NCBI GenBank assembly: GCA_963761115.1
Contig: CAVXFS010000005.1
Span: 868,001 to 932,000 of the forward strand
Source: CAVXFS01 sp963761115
GTDB taxonomy: Bacteria; Pseudomonadota; Gammaproteobacteria; Burkholderiales; Gallionellaceae
Reading direction: 5' to 3'
Length of the DNA stretch: 64,000 bases
Shown here one piece after another: positions 42,233 to 51,484 of the stretch. The notes beneath the pieces were generated by a model. It worked only from the letters and a program-made list of their open reading frames with translations, was not told where the DNA came from and searched no databases. The position numbers and the translations under genes were made by a program. Position 1 is the first letter of the stretch, and each line of letters begins with the position of its first letter.

Positions 42233-44353
42233 CTAATGAACAGTCTCGGCAGCGAGCCTCGGCTCGGCTTTCAGCAGTCCGGCTTCATCGCTTATCACAT
42301 GTGCTGCCTCGTCGAGCAATATATCCTTGGCATTTTTATTTGCTTTCTCGATTGCCAGGTCGGTACTGAGATCGCGTTCGCTGGACAACATGCCGTCGTC
42401 CTCGAATTTAGGGCTGTCGGCAGCGGCAGCCTTGTCCGATTGCTTGTCGTTTTTTTCGCGGGCTTTTTCGCGCGCTTCCTGCGTGTCGCGTTCTTTGCGG
42501 CGATCGGCTTCATTCAGCGAGATCTCGTTTTTCTTGCGCAGCGCGTTGGCATCGGCAATGTCCTCCATCAGATACTTGAAGTCCATGTCGTGGCTGACAC
42601 GCTTGTCGTGGCTGGCTATCAGTTTGGGCACGATGCCTGATAGATCGCCTGCCGGTGTGTAGTCAGCCGCCTTGATCTGAGTCCAGGGCAGGGCATTGTC
42701 GAAACTGGATTCACCATAATCATCCATGTCTGTCATGGTCGGGAATTTGACATCCGGGACCACGCCGCGCAACTGGGTGGTGCCGCCGTTGACGCGGAAA
42801 AACTGGGAGATGGTCATCTTGAGTTCGCCGAACTCGGGTTTGTCGTGTTTTGCGATTCGATCAAGATCGGCCACGGTCTGCACGGTGCCCTTGCCGAAGC
42901 TGGGTTCGCCGATTATGACCCCGCGCCCATAATCCTGTATCGCCGCAGCAAAGATTTCCGAGGCAGAAGCCGAGCCACGATTGATCAGCACGCCGAGCGG
43001 TCCATCCCAGGCAACACCGGCGTTCTCGTCATCCTCGACAGATATTTTGCCATTGGAGTCGCGTTGTTGCACCACGGGGCCTTTATTGATGAACAGGCCG
43101 GTCAAATCGATGGCTTCAGCCAGTGAGCCGCCGCTATTGTTACGCAGGTCCACCAGCACGCCATCCACCTTGTCTTTTTTCAGTTCACCCAGCAGCACCG
43201 CCACATCCCTGGTCGCACTTTTGTAATTCTTGTCGCCATTGCTGCGAGCCGAAAAATCCTGGTAAAAGCCGGGCAGCGAGATCACGCCGATGTGCCGTGT
43301 TACGCCGTCGTCTTTCACCTCGATGATCGATTTCTTGGCGGACTGTTTTGCCAGCGTGATCTTTTTACGGACCAGCGAAATGAGCTTGAGCTTGCCGTCA
43401 TCGCTTGCTCCGGCGGGCAGTATATCAAGGCGTACCACCGTATCCTCGTCGCCGCGTATCAAGGCCACCGTATCGTCGATACGCCAGCCCATTACATCGA
43501 CCATCGGTCCATTCTCACCCTGGCCGACCGCGGTGATACGGTCTCCAGGCTTGAATTGGCCGGACAGGGCGGCCGGACCGCCGGGCAATACTTCGCGGAT
43601 CATGGTGTAGTCATCCTTGGTGCTCAGCACTGCGCCAATGCCGACCAGGGATAATTTCATCGAGATATCGAATTCTTCGGATGCGCGCACGCCGAAATAA
43701 TTTGAATGCGGATCGATCGCCATCGTATAGGCGTTCATGAAATTCTCAAATACATCTTCGCTCTTGACCTTGTCCAGGCTTTCGAGGGCCTTGCTATAGC
43801 GCTTGCCCAGTATCTCGACGATACTCTTTGTATCCTTGCCGGCCAGTTTGAGACGCAGCCAGTCGTTCTTGACACGCTTGCGCCACAAGTCATTCAACTC
43901 GTCCGTGGATTTTGGCCAGGCTGCATCTTTGCGGCTGAGCGGATAGCTTTCCTTTTTCCTGAAATCAAACCCTTTGCCCAGCAGGGTGCGGGCATACGTG
44001 TAGCGCTCGGCGGCGCGCTGCTTATAGAGATTGAATATGCCAAAGGGGACGCTCAGGTTCTTGTTGAGTATGGCATCGTCAAGCCTGGTTCGAGCGCTGG
44101 CAAAATGATCGATGTCAGACTGCAGAAAATATACCTTTTCGCCATCCAGCGCTTTCAGGTACTTGTCGAATATTTGCGCAGACAGATTATCGTCAAGCGT
44201 TCTGTGATTGTATTGGAACCGGCTAAGTACTTTTGCGGATAAAAGCGCTGTCTGGGGTTCTTGCTTCAGCGGCTCAAGCTGCTCGGCAGCCTGGGTTGTA
44301 TTCAGTGCGGCCAGCATAAATGCCAGCAATATCCACAGTAATCTGTTTTTCAT
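42233..44353 (-). CDS. prc: carboxy-terminal (tail-specific) processing protease
   Basis: 706 residues from the ATG at 44353, with a signal peptide (MKNRLLWILLAFMLAALNTTQA), periplasmic. After an N-terminal helical domain comes a PDZ domain (MIREVLPGGPAALSGQFKPGDRITAVGQG), then the S41 core: DLRNNSGGSLAEAIDLTGLFI, nucleophile Ser in RGSASASEIFAAAIQDYG and general-base Lys in GEPSFGKGTVQ, 25 residues apart as in E. coli Prc. The C-terminus is rich in Lys, Glu and Arg. It degrades tagged or misfolded envelope proteins and trims penicillin-binding protein 3 in other bacteria. Confidence 0.93.
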   Translation of the reverse strand: MKNRLLWILLAFMLAALNTTQAAEQLEPLKQEPQTALLSAKVLSRFQYNHRTLDDNLSAQIFDKYLKALDGEKVYFLQSDIDHFASARTRLDDAILNKNLSVPFGIFNLYKQRAAERYTYARTLLGKGFDFRKKESYPLSRKDAAWPKSTDELNDLWRKRVKNDWLRLKLAGKDTKSIVEILGKRYSKALESLDKVKSEDVFENFMNAYTMAIDPHSNYFGVRASEEFDISMKLSLVGIGAVLSTKDDYTMIREVLPGGPAALSGQFKPGDRITAVGQGENGPMVDVMGWRIDDTVALIRGDEDTVVRLDILPAGASDDGKLKLISLVRKKITLAKQSAKKSIIEVKDDGVTRHIGVISLPGFYQDFSARSNGDKNYKSATRDVAVLLGELKKDKVDGVLVDLRNNSGGSLAEAIDLTGLFINKGPVVQQRDSNGKISVEDDENAGVAWDGPLGVLINRGSASASEIFAAAIQDYGRGVIIGEPSFGKGTVQTVADLDRIAKHDKPEFGELKMTISQFFRVNGGTTQLRGVVPDVKFPTMTDMDDYGESSFDNALPWTQIKAADYTPAGDLSGIVPKLIASHDKRVSHDMDFKYLMEDIADANALRKKNEISLNEADRRKERDTQEAREKAREKNDKQSDKAAAADSPKFEDDGMLSSERDLSTDLAIEKANKNAKDILLDEAAHVISDEAGLLKAEPRLAAETVH

Positions 44354-44505
44354 AGGTATGTTCAATTGGTAGTGTCGATGGTATGGCATATGTGAACTTC
44401 AAACGGTCATGCATAGACCGGATAACAGGTAACAAGTTCGATATATTATGCTATATGGGGAATCAATTTGATTAACATTTGGCTCGGTTGCCATTTTCTC
44501 ACAAT

Positions 44506-45159
44506 ATGAACAAAACCCCTCCAACCAAGGATGAAATAGCTCTGCTGGAGCCATTTCAGGGCCTCACTCTTGAGCAAATCCATGTGCCGGCAAGTCTTGA
44601 GGAATTCGCCGCTGCTACTGAGAAGATCAAGGCAGCAGGTGTCGTCGGCTTCGATACCGAGTCCAAACCGACGTTTGTCGTCGGCGATGTCAGTGAAGGG
44701 CCGCACGTTGTCCAGTTTGCCCTGCACGACAGGGCCTATCTGTTTCAACTGCATCGCAAAGAGGGTCTTCCGTTCCTGCTCGACTTGCTGCGATCGGAAC
44801 GGGTGCTCAAGGCAGGCTTTGGCCTTGAGTCGGACAGTGGGCAGATACAGGCGAAATTGGGCGTTCCTTTTCGGGGGGTGGTCGATCTCAACAAGGTGTT
44901 CAGCATGGACGGATACCACAAACAGATGGGCGTGAGGGCGGCGGTGGGGATGGTGTTCAACCAGCGCTTCCCCAAGTCGCGGAAGGTCACCACCTCCAAC
45001 TGGTCGCAGCAGCAGCTCACTCCAAAGCAAATGCTTTATGCAGCAAACGACGCCTACGCGGCATTGAAAGTGCTGGAGGCGCTCGACCTGCCCCGCGAAG
45101 ACCTGCCGATCATGGGGCAGGTATTGGACCCGGGTTGCACGATCGGCGCACCTGACTGA
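44506..45159 (+). CDS. 3'-5' exonuclease domain protein (RNase D-like)
   Basis: 217 residues from the ATG at 44506. DEDDy-type exonuclease: first motif GVVGFDTESKPTF, second in LKAGFGLESDSGQI, third in YAANDAYAALKVLEAL with the tyrosine of the y-subtype. It lacks the HRDC domains of full-length RNase D, so it is a compact relative. It would remove 3' nucleotides from RNA or DNA using two metal ions. It is divergent from prc. Confidence 0.86.
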   Translation: MNKTPPTKDEIALLEPFQGLTLEQIHVPASLEEFAAATEKIKAAGVVGFDTESKPTFVVGDVSEGPHVVQFALHDRAYLFQLHRKEGLPFLLDLLRSERVLKAGFGLESDSGQIQAKLGVPFRGVVDLNKVFSMDGYHKQMGVRAAVGMVFNQRFPKSRKVTTSNWSQQQLTPKQMLYAANDAYAALKVLEALDLPREDLPIMGQVLDPGCTIGAPD

Positions 45160-45189
45160 GTGCGGTGATCAACCAGGCCGGGATCGCGT

Positions 45190-45615
45190 TTATCTGTGAT
45201 TTGCTTCGCGCCGTTCGTCCCTGCGTTTGATCCTGCGGTCGACTCTGCGGTCAACCCGGCGTTCGATCCCTCGTTCCATGCGCTCGCGATGGTGGACGAC
45301 ATATACATCGTTGTACCAGCGGTCCTGGACGAAGAAGACCGGTCTGCCGCAGGCATGGTATTTGTGGCAATGCCTTTTCCAGTGTTTTTCATAACCGGGC
45401 GGTACATGCAGATAGATCGGTTCGATCGGGACTGGAGATGCAACCTGCTCGACGATGACCGGCTGAGCGTAGATCAGGTTCGGCTTGGGATAATCACCGA
45501 TGTTGATCTGGCCGTAAAAACCGGGTTCGCCTGCGCTGATCGATACTGCGACATTCGCAGCGGATGCGGGTGCCGCAACTACCGCCAATAATGCACTTAA
45601 CAGAATGTGTCTCAT
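45190..45615 (-). CDS. exported basic protein, family not recognised
   Basis: 141 residues with a signal peptide (MRHILLSALLAVVAAPASA, cleaved before ANVAVS). The mature protein has GEPGFYGQINIGDYPKPNLIYAQPV, PIYLHVPPGYEKHWKRHCHKYHACGRPVFFV and a very basic tail of RR/ER/DR repeats. Similar short proteins are widespread in betaproteobacteria without known function. The conserved H-x3-C...HACG region could bind a metal. It is convergent with the exonuclease gene. Confidence 0.75.
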   Translation of the reverse strand: MRHILLSALLAVVAAPASAANVAVSISAGEPGFYGQINIGDYPKPNLIYAQPVIVEQVASPVPIEPIYLHVPPGYEKHWKRHCHKYHACGRPVFFVQDRWYNDVYVVHHRERMERGIERRVDRRVDRRIKRRDERREANHR

Positions 45616-45786
45616 GGTGGGGCTCCTGGCCAGGGGAATCGTTCGGTAATTTTAGAGGTACTTGCGGCGTTCGACCAGTGCGTTTCGAGCCTGGTTCCAT
45701 CGGATATGCTTTCCGCCCAAGTGTCGTTGCTTGACTCGGGCAGGCGAAAGGGTGACCCTGCAATTCATATTCATTGACCCCGATCG

Positions 45787-46254
45787 ATGCTGATGGCTGA
45801 TAGACGCTCCATCTTGATGTTGCTGCTGTTCGTGCTGATCGTGGCCGCTGTAGCCATGTCGGGTGCGCAGTTCCAGCCCGGCGAATGGTATGCGCATCTG
45901 GCAAAGCCTGGCTGGACGCCACCCAACTGGCTGTTCCCGCTGGCGTGGAGTGCGCTGTACCTGATGATAGCCGTCGCCGGATGGCTCTTGTTTTCGGGCA
46001 CCGATCTGACGCTCAAGCTTCTGTGGGTCATCCAGCTTGTCCTCAATGGGCTCTGGTCATGGCTGTTCTTTGGCCTGCACCTGACCGGACTCGGCCTGGT
46101 AGACATCCTCGCGATGTTCGGCTGCATCGCCGCACTGCTGGTCTTGTCGCGCAAGCGTGCAATGGCCGTAAGCTGGCTGATGGCGCCGTACCTGGTCTGG
46201 GTCGGCTACGCATCGACACTGAATGCCGCCATCTATCTGCTGAACCCGGCTTGA
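45787..46254 (+). CDS. tspO: TspO/MBR (peripheral benzodiazepine receptor-like) protein
   Basis: 155 residues, five membrane helices. The family core AKPGWTPPNWLFPLAWSALYLMIAVAGWL is present, with WxxP...W residues that bind porphyrins and cholesterol-like ligands in relatives. Bacterial TspO handles tetrapyrroles and participates in stress signalling. Translation may start at 45787 or at the ATG two codons downstream. It is convergent with the minus-strand J-domain operon. Confidence 0.9.
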   Translation: MLMADRRSILMLLLFVLIVAAVAMSGAQFQPGEWYAHLAKPGWTPPNWLFPLAWSALYLMIAVAGWLLFSGTDLTLKLLWVIQLVLNGLWSWLFFGLHLTGLGLVDILAMFGCIAALLVLSRKRAMAVSWLMAPYLVWVGYASTLNAAIYLLNPA

Positions 46255-46294
46255 GCCGCCGCAGTCGTAGGTTGTGCAGGATATCTCGCCCGCT

Positions 46295-46606
46295 TCAGTT
46301 TGCACCGGGCGTGAGTTGGAGCCGTTCCTGGATACAGTCGTAATCCCCTGCCTGGAAGTCGCGGCAGATCAGCGGGCGGCGCTGGTAGATCGTGCACAGC
46401 ATGGTTTTCCGGTCCAGCGCCGCGCACCAGCCGTCGTCGAGACGCGTCATGACCCATCCGCCCCACGGGTCCTGTTGCGTCAATTCGGGCGGGATGTCGT
46501 CGTCACCCATCAGCATCACCTCCAGCTGGCAGCAGCAGGCCTTGCAGGTTGCGCAGGTTATGGCCGGGGCAGCACTTGCTGCGGCGATCGAGCAAGCATC
46601 AGTCAT
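46295..46606 (-). CDS. YkgJ-family cysteine-cluster protein, last gene of the J-domain operon
   Basis: 103 residues from the ATG at 46606. Cysteines in ITCATCKACCCQLEV, GWCAAL, MLCTIYQRRPLICRDF and DYDCIQERL form the cluster expected to bind iron or zinc. Its ATG overlaps the TGA of the upstream gene (ATGACTGA), so it is translationally coupled to it. It differs from the cysteine-cluster protein at 19710, being shorter and lacking the CSGCNACC form. Its role is unknown. Confidence 0.82.
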   Translation of the reverse strand: MTDACSIAAASAAPAITCATCKACCCQLEVMLMGDDDIPPELTQQDPWGGWVMTRLDDGWCAALDRKTMLCTIYQRRPLICRDFQAGDYDCIQERLQLTPGAN

Positions 46607-48308
46607 AGTCGACCTCCAGCTCACTGCAGGCGTAGAAATTCTGCAACTCGGTGATGACGGTCTTGATCCTGGTTTTCGACAGGATCTTTTTGATGATCGT
46701 GTTCCTGTATTCGTCCATGCATTCGCGCAATACGGCGTGATATTGCGCCGGTGACTTTTTTCAGCAGGGCGTTCCAGCCGGCGTCGATATCGGGCGGCGT
46801 TTTGCGTACCCGCTGGATCAGGGTTCTCGATATCATTTTGCCCGACCCGCGCGACGATGCGCCCGTCGCCGGCGATCGCGAAGATGACCGCGATGGCGAT
46901 CACGGCATTGGCATCGAGATCGGGATCCTTGATCGGCCCGCAAAATGTTTTTGGCGCAGCCATTTCGCGCATGCCACGATATGCTGGTTTTGCTGCCGAT
47001 CCTGCAATTCATGCCGGTAGACTTCATCGCCGTCCCATGCCGCGAGCAGGGTCGGCACGCAGATCTCGGCGAACAGCAGCTTGATGTCTCGCTGCTGTAT
47101 GTCCGGGTCGTTATCGAAATCCGGTAACGAAAGCCGTATAGGGCAGGCCGGATAATTCCTTGATATGCCGGAATCCCATCTGGAATACATATTCGGCGCC
47201 GTGCTGCAGCAGAAAGGCCAGCTGCGCCTCGCTGTCATCGCGGGATATCTGCCTGGCTGATGCCCAGCGAGATGCATCCCACCGTCAGGCTGAAATGCTT
47301 CGAGCAAGCCATCCGCAGTCCGCTCATTGGTGAACTTTTCTGGCGACCAGCACCGTGATGCCGCTCAGCTCGTCGAGCAGGGATTGCGCCACTGCAGGTC
47401 GTCGGAGCGCTTGGCCAGCGCTTCGAGCGCTTGCACCAAATGGGGTGGGTGCGTGGTGATGTGGGCGAGATTGCATGGCCGACTATCAGAGCCGTTCGGC
47501 ATGTGGATATCGTGCATCACGAAAAATATCCTCGCCCAGGCTGGGGCGTTCGCCCTTTTCGGTGCGCGCGGCTGCTTTGCCCGGCACTTGCTTGCGCAGG
47601 CGCACCAGCAACTCATGGGTGGTTCTGGCGAGTCGCGAACTCGTGATGATGCTCGTCGTCATCGCCTTCTTCGGAACTGTGCCCGCAACTGGTTTTCGCC
47701 GGGCACCCAGTCGGGGAACATCTCGAACAGCACGCGCTCCCAGGCATCCGCATCGCTGCGCGCGATTACCAGCGCGAGCGGGATCACATCGTGATCGGAA
47801 GTCGTCTGGCCGCTGCTGGCCGCGCCGCGCGCATGGATGTCATCGGCGAGTTCGATGATCTCCTCGGTGGCGGTCGAGAACAGCAAGGCAAAGGCAGTGG
47901 TTCCCCAGTCGGTCGATAATGCCTCATGGATCAGCTGGCTGCGCCGCTCCGCATCATCGGTGGCGAAGATGACGCCGTGGATATGCGCGAACAGCGATTC
48001 GGTCAGCACTTCCGGCTCATGTCTCGATCTTGTCCTCGCTCCAGGTGGCGGCGAAAAAGGCCAGACTCTCGGCCCAGGCCTTCGGCGAGATCAGCATCGT
48101 GGCCAGCGACAATTTGCCGCCGTCAAACGACGGACAGGTGCATGGCTGCCACCTGCGGCTCCAGCGTGTCCAGCACTGCCACCACGGCCAGATCGCCGAA
48201 TTGTTCGGCAGTCTCACTGATCGCCTCCTCAGCGTGTTCGGAGGAGCCGGCCAGGACCAGTTCGGTCACCTGCCGGCTGATCGCGGGAAAATTAGTGTTG
48301 TCAGCCAT
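46599..48308 (-). CDS. unknown protein of about 566 residues, frame broken about 13 times in this sequence
   Basis: No long uninterrupted frame exists, yet minus-strand segments join end to end from MADNTNFPAISRQVTELV (ATG at 48308) to NFYACSELEVDYD and a TGA at 46599. The segments switch frame at about 48136, 48020, 47690, 47630, 47545, 47390, 47345, 47295, 47250, 47130, 46945, 46835 and 46753. Eleven breaks need one base removed and two need one base added, nearly all in runs of two to five identical bases. The net correction of nine bases leaves 567 codons. The product is soluble and helical with an acidic His-rich stretch (EEGDDDEHHHE); I recognise no family. It overlaps both neighbours by a few bases. 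Confidence 0.65.
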
Positions 48309-48831
48309 TCCCGTCCTCGCGTTTATCGAACAGGTCCATGAAATCCTGTCCCGGCACGACTTCCTTCTCGTTCTTCGTCATGCCATCGAGATTTTGCTCG
48401 TCTTCTTCCTCTTTCAGCGCTATCGAGGATGTGTCTTCGGCGATCCAGCGCTTGGTGTTCTTGAACAGGAATGCGGTGATGATCGCCTTGCGTGCCAGTT
48501 CCGGGATTATTGGCGGCAACGGTAGCCAGCGCTTTGGCCGCCTCGGCGTCCGCGCAGGACACCATCGTGACCGCTTTCGCGGCATCGCCCTTGTCATATT
48601 GTTTGCATTGCGCCAGCAGCCCGGCCGGATCATCGAAGCGCAGGTGGTCTGCAAGCGCAAAGCTCAACATGTTCACATCGTCGATTTCCGTGCCTTTGGC
48701 GTATTCGCCGAGCAGCGACTTGATGACCTCGCATAGTTCTTGCGGTCGGGCGGGTCGCCCAGGGTGTCCTCGATCTGTGCGCCAAGCTCGCGCGACTGAT
48801 AGGCGAATTCGTCATGGATGTTTTTATTCAT
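48301..48831 (-). CDS. unknown protein of 176 residues, frame broken twice
   Basis: Start MNKNIHDEFAYQSRELGAQ at 48831. One base is missing near 48735 (after DRKNYA) and one extra lies in a CCC/GGG run near 48507 (after ATVAANN); net zero, 177 codons. Segments: VNMLSFALADHLRFDDPAG, CKQYDKGDAAKAVTMVSC, LARKAIITAFLFKNTKRW, then an acidic region ALKEEEDEQNLDG and DFMDLFDKREDGNG. It is soluble with no family I know. The ATG of the next gene lies inside its stop (ATGGCTGA). It starts 23 bases after the J-domain gene. Confidence 0.65.
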
Positions 48832-48853
48832 TGGGGTATCATGTGGTTTGTAT

Positions 48854-49163
48854 TTAAGGTGCGGTAGGGTCATCGTGCGGCAACACAATGCCGCAACGGT
48901 CGAACAGTGAATGCCACAAGGCATGCGCCTCCTGATCCGGGTCGATGATGATGCGATTGTTCAGGCCCTGGTTGTATTCGGCGCGTTTGTTTCGGGTCGG
49001 AAAGCAGCTCATACGCAGTCTTGATCGCATTGAAGCGGATCGCAGAACTGGCATGCTCACTGCGGTCCGGGTGATGGCGCATCGCAAGCGAGCGATATGC
49101 GCTCTTGATCTCTTCTGTCGTTGCGGTCGGCGAAACGCCAAGGATGTTGTACAGATTTTCCAA
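48854..49163 (-). CDS. short J-domain (DnaJ-like) protein, frame broken once
   Basis: Start is a TTG at 49163 preceded by AAGGAG (LENLYNILGVSPTATTEEIK). The J domain with its essential HPD (SLAMRHHPDRSEHAS) and FNAIKTAYELLSDP is complete. One extra base in an A3 run near 48992 breaks the frame; without it the sequence continues NKRAEYNQGLNNRIIIDPD to the stop at 48854, 102 residues. There is no G/F or zinc domain, so it is a minimal J protein that would recruit DnaK to a specific client, plausibly one of the two unknown proteins encoded downstream. Confidence 0.82.
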
Positions 49164-49416
49164 CTCAGGTCTCCTTTGAGGCGGGGATTTTACACAGTTA
49201 CCGGTGCGGGGCATCGAAATCGCTGTAATGTCCTGATTCGTCTGGCGGGATAAAGGAGGGCAGGCCCCCTTTTTACCACAACGCGTTTTCTCGCTCAATG
49301 TTCCGACCATGCCGGGCAGCGGTGGTTCAGCGCGCAATGACGGTCGAGATTGATGCATCCCTGCAGTTGAGGCAATATGCAGGGATACTGAACAACCAAC
49401 GAAATAGAGAGCAAGC
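49164..49416. other. divergent intergenic region without a gene
   Basis: 253 bases between the J-domain operon and the YebC paralogue. I see no RNA gene or supported reading frame. It must hold two outward promoters. A GGGCAGGCCCCCTTTTT stretch near 49259 is G/C-rich then T-rich but does not form a clear hairpin. Confidence 0.5.
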
Positions 49417-50118
49417 ATGGGCGCACAATGGAAAGCCAGACACAAGGAGATCGCAGCGAACGCCAAGGGCAAGATCTTCGGCAAGCTGTGCAAGGAGATC
49501 ATGGTCGCCGCGCGCGCGGGTGCCGACCCGGACCTGAATTCGCGCCTGCGCCTGGTGGTCGAACAGGCAAAGAAGGCATCGATGCCGCGCGAGACGCTGG
49601 ACCGTGCGATCAAGAAAGGCGCGGGCCTGCTCGATGGCGGGGCGAGCCTGGAACGGCTGATCTATGAAGGCTTCGCGCCGCACCAGGTGCCGGTCATGGT
49701 CGAGTGCCTGACCGACAACGTCAACCGTACCTATCCCAACATCCGCGTGCTGTTCCGCAAGGGACAGCTTGGCGCTGCCGGCTCGGTCTCGTGGGATTTC
49801 GACCATGTGGGCATGATCGAGGCGACGCCGGATTCTAACGATGCCGACGCGGAACTGGCTGCCATCGAGGCCGGCGCGCAGGACCTGGAACCGGCAGAAG
49901 AGGGCGCAACGCTGTTCATCACCGATGCGACCGATCTCGATGCGGTATGCCGTGCGCTGCCGGCACAGGGCTTCACCGTGATCTCCGCACAACTCGGCTA
50001 TCGCCCGAAAAATCCGCTTACGCTCAGCGGCGCTGAACTGGAAGAGGTGGAAGCATTCCTGGAAACGATCGATGCGGATGACGACGTGCAGAATGTGTAT
50101 GTGGGGCTGGCGGGGTGA
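49417..50118 (+). CDS. YebC/PmpR-family protein, second paralogue (YeeN-like)
   Basis: 233 residues. It starts MGAQWKARHKEIAANAKGKIF, the variant beginning seen in YeeN, rather than the MAGHSKWANIQHRK of the yebC next to ruvC (60628). The rest follows the family: ARAGADPDLNSRLRLVVEQAKKASMPRETLDRAIKKG, VECLTDNVNRTYPNIR and a C-terminal DADDDVQNVYVGL. Members are translation factors that relieve polyproline or other stalls, or DNA-binding regulators. It probably diverged after an old duplication. Confidence 0.88.
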   Translation: MGAQWKARHKEIAANAKGKIFGKLCKEIMVAARAGADPDLNSRLRLVVEQAKKASMPRETLDRAIKKGAGLLDGGASLERLIYEGFAPHQVPVMVECLTDNVNRTYPNIRVLFRKGQLGAAGSVSWDFDHVGMIEATPDSNDADAELAAIEAGAQDLEPAEEGATLFITDATDLDAVCRALPAQGFTVISAQLGYRPKNPLTLSGAELEEVEAFLETIDADDDVQNVYVGLAG

Positions 50119-50226
50119 GCATCCGAAAAATACGGGCATCCGGAGGCTCATGCCTGGAGAATAGGTCCATGCTTTAGATCCAGGGGCCGCGCGCGGCGTC
50201 CCTGTTAACCTGAGAGGAGAATCAAT

Positions 50227-50514
50227 ATGGCATACGGCATCGTGCATTTCTTTCCAGGCGGTACCAAAGAGCAGTACGAGGCGTCGGTCCAGGCGGTGCA
50301 TCCCGGCAAGGACATACGGCCGCAAGGGCAGATATTCCACGCAGCCGGCGCATCGCCCGGTGGCTGGACGGTCGTGGCGATACATGAAAGCAAGGAAAGC
50401 TTTGAGCAGTTTCGCGACAATGTCCTGATGCCGAAAATGCAGCAGGGTATCGCAGGCGGGTTCACTGCGCCGCCACAAGAAACGACGATCGACATTTACA
50501 AACTTTTGTCGTGA
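50227..50514 (+). CDS. small dimeric alpha/beta-barrel-like protein
   Basis: 95 residues, no signal. MAYGIVHFFPGGTKEQYEASVQAVHP, then GWTVVAIHESKESFEQFRDNVLMP and TIDIYKLLS show the beta-alpha-beta pattern of the dimeric alpha/beta barrel (ABM/EthD-like) superfamily. Function is unknown; such proteins are often monooxygenases or degradation accessory enzymes. A GAGGAG ribosome-binding site precedes the ATG. It lies between the YebC paralogue and doxX. Confidence 0.7.
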   Translation: MAYGIVHFFPGGTKEQYEASVQAVHPGKDIRPQGQIFHAAGASPGGWTVVAIHESKESFEQFRDNVLMPKMQQGIAGGFTAPPQETTIDIYKLLS

Positions 50515-50604
50515 CAGATCAGCAGGCCAGTCAATGAATCAAGGAGGCGTCGATTCTGCCTTGCCCGCTTGTCTGGCCGAACACTAAGTGTGGAGGGATG
50601 GATC

Positions 50605-51009
50605 ATGTATTTTTCTGACACGACTTGCAAAGTCTGGACACCCCGGATCCTGGGCATACTGCGCATCATCATCGGCTTCCTGTTTCTGCAGCATGGCTCG
50701 GCAAAATTACTCGGCACACCCCATGTCGCGATGTTCGACGGCCTCCAGCTGGTTTCATTGATGGGCCTGGCCGGGATACTGGAGCTGGTGGGCGGGTTGT
50801 TGATATTGGTGGGTCTGTTCACCCGGCAAACAGCATTCATCCTGTCGGGAGAGATGGCATTTGCCTACTTTATGGCGCATGCCCCGCAAGGCTTTTTACC
50901 GATCCAGAACCAGGGTGAGCTGGCTGTCGTGTACTGCTTCGTCTTCCTCTATTTTTCAGTTGCAGGGGCGGGTGCATTCAGCGTCGATACAGCGCGTAAC
51001 AAGGCATAG
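50605..51009 (+). CDS. DoxX family membrane protein
   Basis: 134 residues from the ATG at 50605; a start at 50569 lacks support. Four membrane helices with the DoxX signature ILRIIIGFLFLQHGSAKLLG, then GLAGILELVGGLLILVGLFTRQTA. In relatives DoxX is part of a thiosulfate:quinone oxidoreductase or a membrane oxidoreductase complex; without DoxD or other partners nearby, the role is open. It is convergent with the last gene of the cbb operon. Confidence 0.85.
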   Translation: MYFSDTTCKVWTPRILGILRIIIGFLFLQHGSAKLLGTPHVAMFDGLQLVSLMGLAGILELVGGLLILVGLFTRQTAFILSGEMAFAYFMAHAPQGFLPIQNQGELAVVYCFVFLYFSVAGAGAFSVDTARNKA

Positions 51010-51084
51010 GTATCGGTTGCAAGCAACTCGATAGTGTCTGTTGGCGAAGAAGCAGGCTTGGTCCTTCTCAAAATAATATCGGGT

Positions 51085-51435
51085 TCATTTCGCTGCCAGC
51101 AGCAGCTGCAGTTCCTTGTCGATAGCCATCAATATGCGCGGCATTTGCAGCCAGGAATGGTGGTGGTACAGGTGCAAGGTACAGTTGACTGGCGCATCCA
51201 GCGCGCTGCGAGAAGAATCGAATCCATCCCACGCGATCAGCGGAAGCGATATCTGCTGGCAGTGGTAGCCCACCCAGCGGGTATTTTCCAGCACCATGTC
51301 CATGGCCAGTTGTTCCAGCTCCAGCTCCAGCGGCTGGCCGATGCGCAGCAGCGCGAGCCGGGCGTGGTTGTAGAGGGTGGCATCCAGGTAATGGGGCATG
51401 CTGCGCATCGGCGGAATGTCGCGCAGGTGACTCAT
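51085..51435 (-). CDS. unknown protein encoded last in the cbb operon
   Basis: 116 residues from the ATG at 51435, which has GGGA seven bases upstream. Soluble; segments MPHYLDATLYNHARLALLRIG, LELELEQLAMDMVLENTRWVGYHCQQISLPLIAWDGFDSSR and NCTLHLYHHHSWLQMPRILMAI. No family recognised. It begins 49 bases after cbbX and is in the same orientation, so it is probably co-transcribed with RuBisCO and its activase. Confidence 0.65.
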   Translation of the reverse strand: MSHLRDIPPMRSMPHYLDATLYNHARLALLRIGQPLELELEQLAMDMVLENTRWVGYHCQQISLPLIAWDGFDSSRSALDAPVNCTLHLYHHHSWLQMPRILMAIDKELQLLLAAK

Positions 51436-51484
51436 GATCATTTCCCGGCTGAGGTTGAACGTTGCATGACTTCGCGAACTGCAG

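Noticed and set aside
46621..48730. Separate small genes in the individual frames
   Set aside because: Each fragment begins or ends at a frame switch and continues smoothly in another frame; they join into two longer genes.
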